Positions 1-6,607 of a stretch of DNA of 9,567 bases are shown here, piece by piece (positions within the stretch are counted from its first letter, which is position 1; every line of letters starts with the position of its first letter). Made by a program: the position numbers and the translations under genes. Below the pieces are notes generated by a model, which saw nothing but the letters and a program-made list of their open reading frames with translations, made no database searches and was not told where the DNA came from. Source of the stretch: Candidatus Gastranaerophilales bacterium (GTDB taxonomy: Bacteria; Cyanobacteriota; Vampirovibrionia; Gastranaerophilales; CAJFVJ01); NCBI GenBank assembly GCA_028694275.1, contig JAQUTS010000061.1, positions 1 through 9,567 of the forward strand, given 5' to 3'.

Positions 1-1254
1 AATAAAAGTTGAAAGAGCAATATCAAGCCAGTTTTGTTTATCTTCTTTTTGAGCCAAACAAACTCTGTTACGTCCTGATTTTTTGGCATTGTACATAGCT
101 TTATCTGCCATTTCCAAAAGTTCATCGATGTTTTCTGTGTGTTCCCCAAACGTCACAACACCAATACTTGCAGTGATTTTTTTGACTTGAGGAATAGGTT
201 CAGCCTCAATAGCAGCTCTGATACGCTCTGCAGCAACAAGGGCTCTATTCGAGTCAACACCCGGTAATATAACGCCAAACTCCTCACCGCCAAATCTCGC
301 AGCCATATCAATGGCTCTGGCTTTTTCTTTGAGGACTTTAGCTATAGTAGAAATAGCAACATCCCCTAAAGCGTGGCCAAATGTATCATTAATATATTTA
401 AGGTGGTCCAAATCAAGTGTAATCAAAGAAAACGGCTGATTTTGACGCAAAGAACGCTCTGATTCTTTTAAAAGACAAAAATCAAAATGTCTTCTGTTAT
501 GCAAACCTGTAAGAGCATCCGTAATGGCTTGTTTTTTGATAGTTTCGAACAAATCCGCAATCGTAACCCCGATTTCGATTTGGTGAGCAAACAAAGACAA
601 GAAGTTTTTCTCTGTCTCCAAAATGTCACTCCGAGGAGAAACAACTATCAGGACCCCAAAAAGATGATGATCTTTTTTGATGGGCAAAACTAAAGTAGAA
701 AACCTTTTAAAAATATCAGAAATAGCCTTCTTTTGGCTGGAATCAATTTTGATATTAGAAGAATCAAAAATAGTCTCAAAGCCTTTTATTTCTTCAAAAT
801 ATCCCTCGTTAATATATTTGATTATGGTGTTTGAACTGTTTTCAAGAGGAATTTCCAAAAGCTCGAAAGGCTTGCCCAAAATGGATTCAATCTCGTTTGT
901 CAGTTTGTTATCAGAAATTGCTCTCACTTTTAAAACATTACCCAAGTCACTCTCTTGTACTCTAAAAATAAGAGAATAGACATATCCAAGATCGGTGCAG
1001 ACACCGTTTGTAATTCTTTTAAGAACTTCTTCTAACGGACTTGATGAATTGATAGTATTCAAAATATTATTCAAAGCCAAGATGGATTTATTGGCCTGAC
1101 CAAGTTCTTGAGTTCTTTCTTTTATTTCTTTTTCCAAAATAAGATTGCGCTCGTATACCTCAAGAAAGTTCTGCTTCTCCTTGTCTACAGAAGATTCAAT
1201 CTCAGAAATCTGCCTTGTATAATCCTTAATCTTACTGAAAAAACTATTAAACAT
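1..1254 (-). CDS. GAF-GGDEF diguanylate cyclase, C-terminus cut by window edge
   Basis: Predicted to condense two GTP into the second messenger c-di-GMP. The minus-strand frame is open from the ATG at 1254 to the left edge (418 codons, no stop reached). Residues about 19-60 look like a helical coiled coil, 61-235 like a GAF-type sensor domain, and 243-405 form the GGDEF domain. Visible landmarks are DALTGLHNRR (246-255), the metal-binding LDLD (280-283) followed by KYINDTFGH with the base-contacting Asn289, the signature GGEEF (322-326), and an inhibitory-site RxxD (R313, D316) five residues before the signature, the same spacing as in PleD. ASIGVVTF and ADKAMYNAKKSGRNRV close the domain. All active-site and I-site residues are present, so I infer an active, product-inhibited enzyme. 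No membrane segment is seen, so it is likely cytoplasmic. The start is fixed by AAGGAG four bases upstream. The GAF ligand is unknown. Only a few residues should be missing beyond the edge unless another domain follows. Confidence 0.93.
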   Translation of the reverse strand, partial: MFNSFFSKIKDYTRQISEIESSVDKEKQNFLEVYERNLILEKEIKERTQELGQANKSILALNNILNTINSSSPLEEVLKRITNGVCTDLGYVYSLIFRVQESDLGNVLKVRAISDNKLTNEIESILGKPFELLEIPLENSSNTIIKYINEGYFEEIKGFETIFDSSNIKIDSSQKKAISDIFKRFSTLVLPIKKDHHLFGVLIVVSPRSDILETEKNFLSLFAHQIEIGVTIADLFETIKKQAITDALTGLHNRRHFDFCLLKESERSLRQNQPFSLITLDLDHLKYINDTFGHALGDVAISTIAKVLKEKARAIDMAARFGGEEFGVILPGVDSNRALVAAERIRAAIEAEPIPQVKKITASIGVVTFGEHTENIDELLEMADKAMYNAKKSGRNRVCLAQKEDKQNWLDIALSTFI

Positions 1255-1258
1255 AAAT

Positions 1259-1264
1259 CTCCTT
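1259..1264 (-). promoter_or_regulatory. Ribosome binding site of the GGDEF gene
   Basis: On the minus strand the sequence reads AAGGAG-ATTT-ATG. It is a near-consensus Shine-Dalgarno with short spacing and it decides the start at 1254. Confidence 0.75.
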
Positions 1265-1273
1265 CGGAGTTAC

Positions 1274-1279
1274 ATTATA
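1274..1279 (-). promoter_or_regulatory. Possible -10 box for the GGDEF gene
   Basis: A perfect TATAAT is read on the minus strand about 20 bases upstream of the start codon. No good -35 hexamer is found 16-18 bases further up (the closest is TATCCT), so it would need an activator or be weak. Transcription would begin near 1267, leaving a leader of roughly 12 bases that just includes the ribosome binding site. Confidence 0.3.
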
Positions 1280-1308
1280 CTATATACTAGGTTTTCAGGA
1301 TATAGTAT
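1277..1308. repeat. Inverted repeat overlapping the -10 box (operator candidate)
   Basis: Left arm ATACTATATACT (1277-1288) and right arm AGGATATAGTAT (1297-1308) are reverse complements at 11 of 12 positions, separated by 8 bases. The left arm overlaps the putative -10 box of the diguanylate cyclase gene, as expected for a repressor site. The AT-rich surroundings raise the odds of a chance palindrome. Confidence 0.4.
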
Positions 1309-1539
1309 TTGATATTATATTTATATTTATTAATAAATCATATATCCTTATTATTCCACGCAGAGAAGGTTTTTGACCCGATTCAAGAATATCTTTACAT
1401 TTGTTACCAAATTTAAATGCAATCTCCACAGATTTATCATTCCTTTAGATGATAATTTTTAGGCAAGAATAGATTATTATTCTAATATAAAGTTTGAAAT
1501 TTACATTACAGTCAAGAAAAATATGGGGTTTACAGATTT
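1309..1539. other. Non-coding divergent intergenic region
   Basis: No supported gene on either strand. It contains an AT-only stretch (about 1309-1345) and a weak hairpin, TTATCAT/ATGATAA (1434-1440 and 1449-1455) followed by five T. It also holds a possible promoter facing the small ORF at 1540: TAGGCA at 1460-1465, 17 bases, then TAATAT at 1483-1488, each matching consensus at four of six positions. Confidence 0.5.
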
Positions 1540-1770
1540 ATGAAAGAAGCAACTGAGCTAGAATTGTACATTGGTGCATTGGGAGCTCAAATTAATTCTC
1601 TTCGAAAAACAGCTGATGATACTGAACAATCAGCCGAAATATACAATAAACTTGTGCTTAAAAAGGCTATCCTTACTAAGCAAACAAAAAAAGATGACAC
1701 AAACAGCTTTTTTAATCGTCTCAGAAGAAGACTCTTGAAAAAGACAAAACTGATTTGTGATTATTTTTGA
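1540..1770 (+). CDS. Small uncharacterised helical protein, 76 aa
   Basis: I do not recognise this protein. Residues 4-50 are rich in Leu, Ala, Lys and Glu in a pattern that suggests one or two amphipathic helices, possibly a short coiled coil. The tail (about 58-70, NRLRRRLLKKTK) is strongly basic, ending in CDYF, which could contact nucleic acid or membrane phospholipid. There is no signal peptide or transmembrane segment. The ribosome binding site is poor: the only candidate is GGGG at 1525-1528, 11 bases before the ATG. Support for it being a real gene comes from its isolation in otherwise empty DNA, a possible promoter upstream and a convincing intrinsic terminator about 50 bases after the stop codon. 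It may instead be a chance frame inside a transcribed non-coding RNA. Confidence 0.5.
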   Translation: MKEATELELYIGALGAQINSLRKTADDTEQSAEIYNKLVLKKAILTKQTKKDDTNSFFNRLRRRLLKKTKLICDYF

Positions 1771-1818
1771 TTTTTCTACAATAGGGAACTAACTTAACTA
1801 AAAACTTCTAAGGAAACC

Positions 1819-1854
1819 GCAAGGCTAGGAATTATCCGAATCTTGCTTTTTTTT
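1819..1854 (+). terminator. Intrinsic terminator after the small ORF
   Basis: GCAAGGCTAGGA (1819-1830) pairs with TCCGAATCTTGC (1835-1846) around an ATTA loop. It gives a 12-position stem with one G-U pair and two mismatches, followed by eight T (1847-1854). This is a textbook Rho-independent terminator for plus-strand transcription. It separates the small ORF from the HEAT/queC operon. Confidence 0.8.
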
Positions 1855-1880
1855 ATTTTAACAAAAACTCTAAAAATAAC

Positions 1881-1909
1881 TTGAAAATATATTTTTTTTT
1901 GTATATTTT
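1881..1909 (+). promoter_or_regulatory. Promoter of the HEAT-queC-DUF366-SPOR operon
   Basis: TTGAAA (1881-1886), a 17-base T-rich spacer and TATTTT (1904-1909) form a reasonable sigma70-type promoter. It lies just past the upstream terminator and would start transcription near 1916, about 20 bases before the first start codon. Overlapping TATATT and TTATAG hexamers are alternatives for the -10. Confidence 0.5.
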
Positions 1910-1935
1910 ATAGTTATACATACTATAGGTAGCTT

Positions 1936-2904
1936 ATGGAAGAATTCTCCGGTGAAAATCTAAACAGGTTGGCGAAAGAGTTCAAAATTGCCTCTGGGCT
2001 GAAGACTGACGTACATATAGAGCTGCTTGAAAAAATAAAAGAATATCCTGATGTTGTCGCTGTAGAAATTTATAATCATTTCCTTACTTTGGAAACAAGT
2101 CCGGACATCCTTTTATATTTAGTCAAGACAATAGCAAGCTATAATCAGGAGTCCAGTCTTGATATTTTGATAGAGCTATTGCTATGGAAAGAAAAATTCA
2201 GCGCATCAGGTAAAAACCCTGATGATTATATAGAGCTACGAAGCTATATAGCAAGAGTTTTGGGCCATACCCGCAACTCAAAAGTCACGCTTCCTTTGCT
2301 TTATACCCTAAATAACAAACATGAAAACTACAAACTTCGTCTTGGGTGCGCAGATGCACTTGGACAAATGGGAAACAGTTATGCTGTAGGCTCTTTGATT
2401 AATGTAGTTGCGGATAATGACGAAAAATCCGTCTACCTGCGAGAAACAGCAGCAAAAGCACTCGGCAAACTCCGTGATATAAGAGCAATAGAGCCTCTTG
2501 TATCAATACTTGAAACAAAAGAAGGCTTTGTAAACAAGTTTAGTTTCTTCAAAGAAAGAATTGTAGAAGCATTAGGAAATATCGGAACAAAAGACAGGCG
2601 TTCTATGAAAGCACTAAAAAGTGCACTGCTTGATGAGTCACCATACGTAAGACTAAGCGCAATAGAAGCATTATCAAAAACAGAAGATGAAGATGTGGCT
2701 CCTTTGATAAAAGATTGCCTGTATGATGAAAATGAAGAAGTAGCAAGAAGCACGGTAATAGCTCTTTACAACATTGTGGGCAAAACAATCCTTATTGAGA
2801 TTTTGGAAGAAGAAAATATCCCATACATTTGTAAAGATGAAGCAAGATCCATAATGGATGAATACGAAAATGATACAGATGGAACCGGAGAAGAATATGC
2901 ATAA
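1936..2904 (+). CDS. HEAT-repeat (PBS lyase-like) protein
   Basis: 322-residue alpha-solenoid protein, most likely a cytoplasmic protein-protein scaffold. About six HEAT-type units are visible: roughly 101-127, 133-159, 168-193, 205-233, 238-262 and 268-292. Recurring signatures are ALGQMGNSYAVGSLI, ALGKLRDIRAIEPLV and ALGNIG, the PBS-lyase HEAT-like pattern. Residues 1-100 look helical but more diverged, and the C-terminus (about 306-322) is acidic. Members of this family include phycobilin lyases, but nothing in this window points to phycobilisomes, so a lyase role should not be assumed. No signal peptide or membrane segment. The start is supported by AGG at 1927-1929, six bases upstream. 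The gene opens an operon and overlaps queC by 8 bases, so the two are probably translationally coupled. Its partner is unknown. Confidence 0.88.
   Translation: MEEFSGENLNRLAKEFKIASGLKTDVHIELLEKIKEYPDVVAVEIYNHFLTLETSPDILLYLVKTIASYNQESSLDILIELLLWKEKFSASGKNPDDYIELRSYIARVLGHTRNSKVTLPLLYTLNNKHENYKLRLGCADALGQMGNSYAVGSLINVVADNDEKSVYLRETAAKALGKLRDIRAIEPLVSILETKEGFVNKFSFFKERIVEALGNIGTKDRRSMKALKSALLDESPYVRLSAIEALSKTEDEDVAPLIKDCLYDENEEVARSTVIALYNIVGKTILIEILEEENIPYICKDEARSIMDEYENDTDGTGEEYA
2887..2890 (+). promoter_or_regulatory. Ribosome binding site deciding the queC start
   Basis: GGAG lies six bases before the ATG at 2897, inside the end of the HEAT gene. An in-frame ATG exists at 2858, but it would add 13 residues that are not part of the QueC fold and has no comparable site. 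The 2897 start is therefore preferred. Confidence 0.75.
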
Positions 2905-3592
2905 CAAAAAGCCGCGCGCGATGGCTGTTTTATCAGGAGGACTGGACTCAACAGTGAGTGTCGCTTACCTGAAAGATAAATACGACATTAAGCTTGCAAT
3001 AACATTTGATTATGGCCAAAGGGCAAAAGATTCAGAAATAAATGCCTCAAAAAAAATATGCGAACACTACGGAATCAAACACCAAATAATAGAACTTCCC
3101 TGGCTTAAAGAAATAACAAAAACAGCTTTGGTAAACATAAAAGAAGAACTCCCAAAGCCTGATATAACAAAAGACACAACGGATTCTATGAAAGCCGTAT
3201 GGGTTCCCAATCGTAACGGAGTATTTTTGAATATAGCAGCTTGCTATTGCGACTCATACCATTTTGACTATATTATTTTTGGCGCAAACAAAGAAGAGGC
3301 CTCAACATTTCCTGATAACAGCCAACATTTTGTACAAGAAATCAATGGCTCATTAAGCTACTCTACTTTGCAGAAGACAAAAGTGATTGCCCCTTTAATA
3401 GAACTGGATAAATCACAAATAGTCACACTCGCAGACAAGCTCGCAGTTCCTTTTAACCTTATTATGAGCTGCTATACAAACACTACAAAACATTGCGGGC
3501 AGTGTGAATCTTGCAAAAGATTCAAAAACGCACTTGCTAAAGCGGGCTTGTTCCATATATTAGAAGAGGTTTTTGACAAAGATGCACAGTAA
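2897..3592 (+). CDS. queC: 7-cyano-7-deazaguanine synthase QueC
   Basis: QueC uses ATP and ammonia to convert 7-carboxy-7-deazaguanine to preQ0, a step in the pathway to queuosine at tRNA position 34. From the ATG at 2897 the protein is 231 residues, normal for the family. The PP-loop SGGLDS (13-18) binds ATP, TFDYGQR (36-42) follows strand two, and VPNRN (103-107) with NIAACYC is a hallmark of QueC. TFPDNSQHF (137-145) matches the substrate-side motif, and four cysteines, C192, C200, C203 and C206, have the family's zinc-site spacing. Between the first two cysteines the usual Gly-Gly is replaced by YTNTTKH, a small divergence. No queD, queE or queF is in this window, so the pathway must be completed elsewhere. 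The gene overlaps its neighbours by 8 bases upstream and 11 downstream. Confidence 0.96.
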   Translation: MHNKKPRAMAVLSGGLDSTVSVAYLKDKYDIKLAITFDYGQRAKDSEINASKKICEHYGIKHQIIELPWLKEITKTALVNIKEELPKPDITKDTTDSMKAVWVPNRNGVFLNIAACYCDSYHFDYIIFGANKEEASTFPDNSQHFVQEINGSLSYSTLQKTKVIAPLIELDKSQIVTLADKLAVPFNLIMSCYTNTTKHCGQCESCKRFKNALAKAGLFHILEEVFDKDAQ

Positions 3593-4148
3593 GTTTATAG
3601 AAAAAGAAATAAAATACACAGGCTCAGAGTTGGCTCCACATTGGATTTATAAAAACTTCCATCTTCAAGGCGATGCAATAGTGGCTTTTATCGGTGAATG
3701 TGATGTAAAAATAACCGAAATGGTCGACATAGAGGACGTTATTGAAAACTCTCCCATATACAGCCAAAAAATGTTGAATTTTATCATTGAACACTTTAAT
3801 ATCGGTCTGGTTGAAGGAGTGGTTAGACAAAGACTTCTAATGAATATTATAAGAGAACAAATTCTAAAATACCTGCCTAAAGGAAGTGAAATAATTCGTG
3901 ACGGCGATGATTTATTTTATAACGGCAAAAAACTAACCGTATCTATAGCTGGAAAATCAATAAACTCAGTACTTATCCACATAGGCATAAACATAATATC
4001 AGAGAATGCGGCAATAGAAGCATCAGGACTTACTTCGGATATGGGCTTGAAAAATATTTATGATCTTGGTAAAGATATTGTAGATGCTTATGCGCAAGAA
4101 TGTGATAACATGTTATTAGCATCAACAAAAGTCCGAGGAATACTATGA
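3582..4148 (+). CDS. DUF366 family protein
   Basis: 188-residue protein matching the DUF366 (COG2029-type) pattern throughout. Landmarks are GSELAPHWIYKNF (14-26), FIGECDV (36-42), MVDIEDV (47-53), EHFN (70-73), RQRLL (82-86), RDGDDL (106-111), KLTVSIAG (117-124), HIGINI (133-138) and a final KVR. No experimentally proven function is known to me. I recall that an archaeal structure of the family was placed near class II aminoacyl-tRNA synthetase/biotin ligase folds, which I cannot verify here. No membrane segment. An in-frame TTG at 3573 would add three residues. I chose the ATG at 3582, although the AGAAGAGG at 3562-3569 sits 12 bases from it, farther than usual. Overlap with queC upstream (11 bases) and with the SPOR gene downstream (4 bases, ATGA) ties its expression to queuosine synthesis. 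A role in 7-deazaguanine or tRNA metabolism is inference from this context only. Confidence 0.88.
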   Translation: MHSKFIEKEIKYTGSELAPHWIYKNFHLQGDAIVAFIGECDVKITEMVDIEDVIENSPIYSQKMLNFIIEHFNIGLVEGVVRQRLLMNIIREQILKYLPKGSEIIRDGDDLFYNGKKLTVSIAGKSINSVLIHIGINIISENAAIEASGLTSDMGLKNIYDLGKDIVDAYAQECDNMLLASTKVRGIL

Positions 4149-4879
4149 ACCACGATTACTCATTTGAACAATTTCAAAAAAGAAGAGAAGAAATAAGAAA
4201 CAAAAATGCAAAAACAAAAAAAAGACTTCTGTCGCTTTTTGTCACAACATTTTCTATCGTTTTGTTTTCTTTCTTATTCATTGCAACTATAATAAGCCCA
4301 AACTTGAATATACCTGCACTTAACAATGACAGCAATATAGAAGAGGTGGGAAGTTCTGACTTCAAAAGCCAAGGAAGAGTCGATTATCGCCTAAAAGAAA
4401 TTCAATCAGATGATACAACTCCCGGCACAAAAAGTAAGCTTCAAACTGTGCTTGATTCTGCACAAAACAGCTTGATAAAAGTTGACCTGTCAGAACTATC
4501 AACTTTCGGCACACCACAGATGCCTGAAAAAACCCAACCCACCCAAACAAAAAGCAAAATGCTCACAGAACATCAACAGGCTCTCCAAAAATCCTATGAT
4601 ACAGATACGAATTCTCAACAACCTGTACCATACGTACCAAAAGCTCAAAAGCCTTCCAGTTACAAAATCCTTGTAGGAGAATATTCTTCTCCTGAAGAAG
4701 CAAGACAAATGGTGGAATTATTTTCCCAGAACTCAGATTCACCGGTCAGACCTTTTGTCAAAAGCACAAACGGAGGCTATGCTGTTCAAGTAGGTTCATA
4801 CAGTGAACTCCCTAAAGCTCAAAGTACGGCAAGTTCTTACAAATCAAGGAATTTTAAAGTCAAAATTATAGAAGATTAA
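4145..4879 (+). CDS. SPOR-domain membrane-anchored protein
   Basis: 244-residue bitopic protein. A basic cytoplasmic N-terminus (1-27, with RREEIRNK and KTKKR) precedes one transmembrane helix (about 28-50). A polar, Gln/Thr/Ser/Pro-rich linker follows (about 52-170), and a C-terminal SPOR domain spans about 171-244, with paired halves SYKILVGEYSSPEEAR and GYAVQVGSYSELPKAQ. SPOR domains bind denuded peptidoglycan glycan strands, typically at division septa, as in FtsN and DamX, so an envelope or division role is likely. No enzymatic domain is present. The start overlaps the DUF366 stop as ATGA, with GAGG six bases upstream at 4135-4138. It is the last gene of the operon and its stop lies 7 bases from the stop of the convergent gene. 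Why a cell-wall-binding protein is coupled to queC and DUF366 is unclear. Confidence 0.88.
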   Translation: MNHDYSFEQFQKRREEIRNKNAKTKKRLLSLFVTTFSIVLFSFLFIATIISPNLNIPALNNDSNIEEVGSSDFKSQGRVDYRLKEIQSDDTTPGTKSKLQTVLDSAQNSLIKVDLSELSTFGTPQMPEKTQPTQTKSKMLTEHQQALQKSYDTDTNSQQPVPYVPKAQKPSSYKILVGEYSSPEEARQMVELFSQNSDSPVRPFVKSTNGGYAVQVGSYSELPKAQSTASSYKSRNFKVKIIED

Positions 4880-4891
4880 TCAAAGATTAAT
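4875..4891. repeat. Perfect palindrome spanning both convergent stop codons
   Basis: ATTAATC (4875-4881), AAA, GATTAAT (4885-4891) is a perfect 7-bp inverted repeat. It contains the TAA of the SPOR gene (4877-4879) and the TAA of the opposite-strand gene (4887-4889). The stem is AT-rich with no T tract on either side, so it is not a convincing terminator; it may simply reflect two facing ATTAA ends. Confidence 0.4.
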
Positions 4892-6584
4892 TCAAAGAAA
4901 CATTTTGCACTTGATACTGATTTTGGGCGTTCAGTTTACGCTGTTGAGCGGCTTGAGCCAATGTTGCATTTGTCTGAACTTGCTCAGGATTCTTCAAAGC
5001 TTTTTTCTTGTCTACAGAAGCTTTGTATCTTTTAAATATTTCTGACCCGATTGTATTCAAAATTATTCCGGTGCCTAAAGAAGTAGCAAATGCGCGCACG
5101 CCATTATACTGCTTGGCCAAAGTCCAAAGGTAAATGCCTGTACCTCCAACAATAGGAACACCAAGCTCAAGACTTGTGCCTACACGTTCTTCTTTTGTTT
5201 TGTCTTTAGCCATAAAATACCCGTAAACAGCCAATGGAGACAAAAGACCAAACACATCAGTAGGCCCTGAACCAAGAGTTATATCTCTTTGTTTATCAAA
5301 CATATTCACCATTCTGGTAAGAGATAGATTCAAATCTTTATGCGATTTTCGAGCAGCTTTTTTTACTTTCAAATCAAAATGGGACTTATCACCCCAGGCA
5401 TCACCAGCCAAAACTCTAATCTGCTGCAGTATACCCATATCTTTATTAGAGAAAACCTCATCACACTCATCAATCTGCTTAAGAAGCTTCTCTTTCACAC
5501 CACCTGAAGGTACAGAATCAATGGCCAATTTGTACTTATTAATGGCTTCTTGGACAGCCTTACGGTTCTCACTTCTGTTTGCTTTATTCACAGAATCTCT
5601 TACAAAATGCTTAAGGCTATTATCCAATTGAATAGAAGCATTCCGAAGATTTCTTTGAGTTTCAAGATCTTTTATGGAATAAATAAGAATATTTGACGTA
5701 TTGAGTTTTTCTCTGGCATATTCACTCAAATCAGAAAAAGTGCAAGAAACTTTGTTCTTACTTTCAAACAAGCCTTTGGCATATTTTTCACGTCTATCCA
5801 TCAATATTGTCTCAGGCACAAAGCCTTCGAATACTTCCTTAGAACGCAATCGCTTCATGGAAATTTCTTGGGACAAATAATCCATATCATTTTCCATTCT
5901 CGAATAAGCGTTTTTGAAGTTAGAGCCTGACAGAAACTCAGGAACATTTTTAGTCCTTACAAGAAGTTCCTTAAGCTCTTTAGATTTTTCTTTGTTTCTA
6001 ATCAAAGACGGATTAAGCTCAGATTCTCCGATAGCATCCTCAACGGTAGATATCAGCCCTCGATAAGACGAAACGGCCTGCTTCCTGGATTTTTGAACGG
6101 AAGAAATATTTTCTTTTGTGTACAATCTTGAAATACCGTCTCTTAGTTTTCTAGTAAAAGCTGTACGATCCATTAACTTGAAGACAAAGTAATCCTTTAT
6201 CGGTGTAGAGTTGGTAATAACTTTTGCAAAACGGTCGAATCCGCCCGCCATAACAGTTAAAAATTTGTGTAGATGTTTATTTTTACCATTATTCCATTTG
6301 GATGAAAATACTGCGGACATGTTTTGAATTTTCTTGGAAATATTTTGAGAACGACCGGTCATCAAAAAGATAAACCCTGCGCCCAAAACAGCTGCAGAAG
6401 AGCCTATAACCGTAATAAGATTACGCTTATGTTGTTGTTTTTTTCTGGCAATATATTCATCGTATGATTCTTTGTTTTTAAGATTGTAGTGCAGATTAGC
6501 CAAATAGCCCTGCCCAAAAGACTGGGAGGGAGAATTGTTAGTATTATTCACATTATAATTTGAATTAATGTTATTCATAAGCAT
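4887..6584 (-). CDS. Multi-pass membrane protein of unknown function, 565 aa
   Basis: I do not recognise this family. The first 25 residues are Asn/Ser-rich and probably disordered, ending in PSQSFGQGYL. A transmembrane helix lies at about 56-76, after a basic stretch KKQQHKR. Residues about 80-437 form a long, charged, mostly helical soluble region with coiled-coil character (EKSKELKELLVRTK, KEKLLKQIDECDEV). Three more hydrophobic segments follow at about 443-459, 469-489 and 498-517, then a Gln/Asn/Ala-rich tail. This gives a helix, a large domain and a C-terminal membrane hairpin bundle. No catalytic motif is evident. Start choice is uncertain: ATG at 6584 or the third codon at 6578. Neither has a purine-rich ribosome binding site, unlike most other genes here. 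It lies alone between the clpX terminator and the convergent operon. The frame is intact and lineage-specific in appearance. Confidence 0.8.
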   Translation of the reverse strand: MLMNNINSNYNVNNTNNSPSQSFGQGYLANLHYNLKNKESYDEYIARKKQQHKRNLITVIGSSAAVLGAGFIFLMTGRSQNISKKIQNMSAVFSSKWNNGKNKHLHKFLTVMAGGFDRFAKVITNSTPIKDYFVFKLMDRTAFTRKLRDGISRLYTKENISSVQKSRKQAVSSYRGLISTVEDAIGESELNPSLIRNKEKSKELKELLVRTKNVPEFLSGSNFKNAYSRMENDMDYLSQEISMKRLRSKEVFEGFVPETILMDRREKYAKGLFESKNKVSCTFSDLSEYAREKLNTSNILIYSIKDLETQRNLRNASIQLDNSLKHFVRDSVNKANRSENRKAVQEAINKYKLAIDSVPSGGVKEKLLKQIDECDEVFSNKDMGILQQIRVLAGDAWGDKSHFDLKVKKAARKSHKDLNLSLTRMVNMFDKQRDITLGSGPTDVFGLLSPLAVYGYFMAKDKTKEERVGTSLELGVPIVGGTGIYLWTLAKQYNGVRAFATSLGTGIILNTIGSEIFKRYKASVDKKKALKNPEQVQTNATLAQAAQQRKLNAQNQYQVQNVSLN

Positions 6585-6585
6585 T

Positions 6586-6607
6586 AAACTATCTACACAT
6601 GTAGTTT
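6586..6607. repeat. Nested palindrome at the promoter of the membrane protein gene
   Basis: AAACTA (6586-6591) and TAGTTT (6602-6607) are reverse complements. Inside them CTACA (6593-6597) and TGTAG (6600-6604) form a second, alternative perfect pair around CA. The repeat covers the putative -10 box, as an operator would. No known regulator consensus is recognised. Confidence 0.35.

Noticed and set aside
487..979. Two plus-strand open frames of 68 and 100 codons opposite the GGDEF gene
   Set aside because: The minus-strand frame shows continuous GAF and GGDEF homology across this stretch, so these are shadows.
1434..1460. Hairpin TTATCAT/ATGATAA followed by TTTTT
   Set aside because: The stem is 7 bp and almost all A-T with an 8-base loop, and no plus-strand gene lies upstream of it. 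It is too weak to call a terminator.
2858..2896. Upstream in-frame ATG giving QueC 13 extra residues
   Set aside because: The extension lies inside the HEAT gene and does not fit the QueC N-terminus. The ATG at 2897 has GGAG at ideal spacing.
1936..2904. Phycobilin lyase function for the HEAT protein
   Set aside because: The PBS-lyase HEAT label describes the repeat type only. No phycobiliprotein or pigment gene is present to support the enzymatic role.
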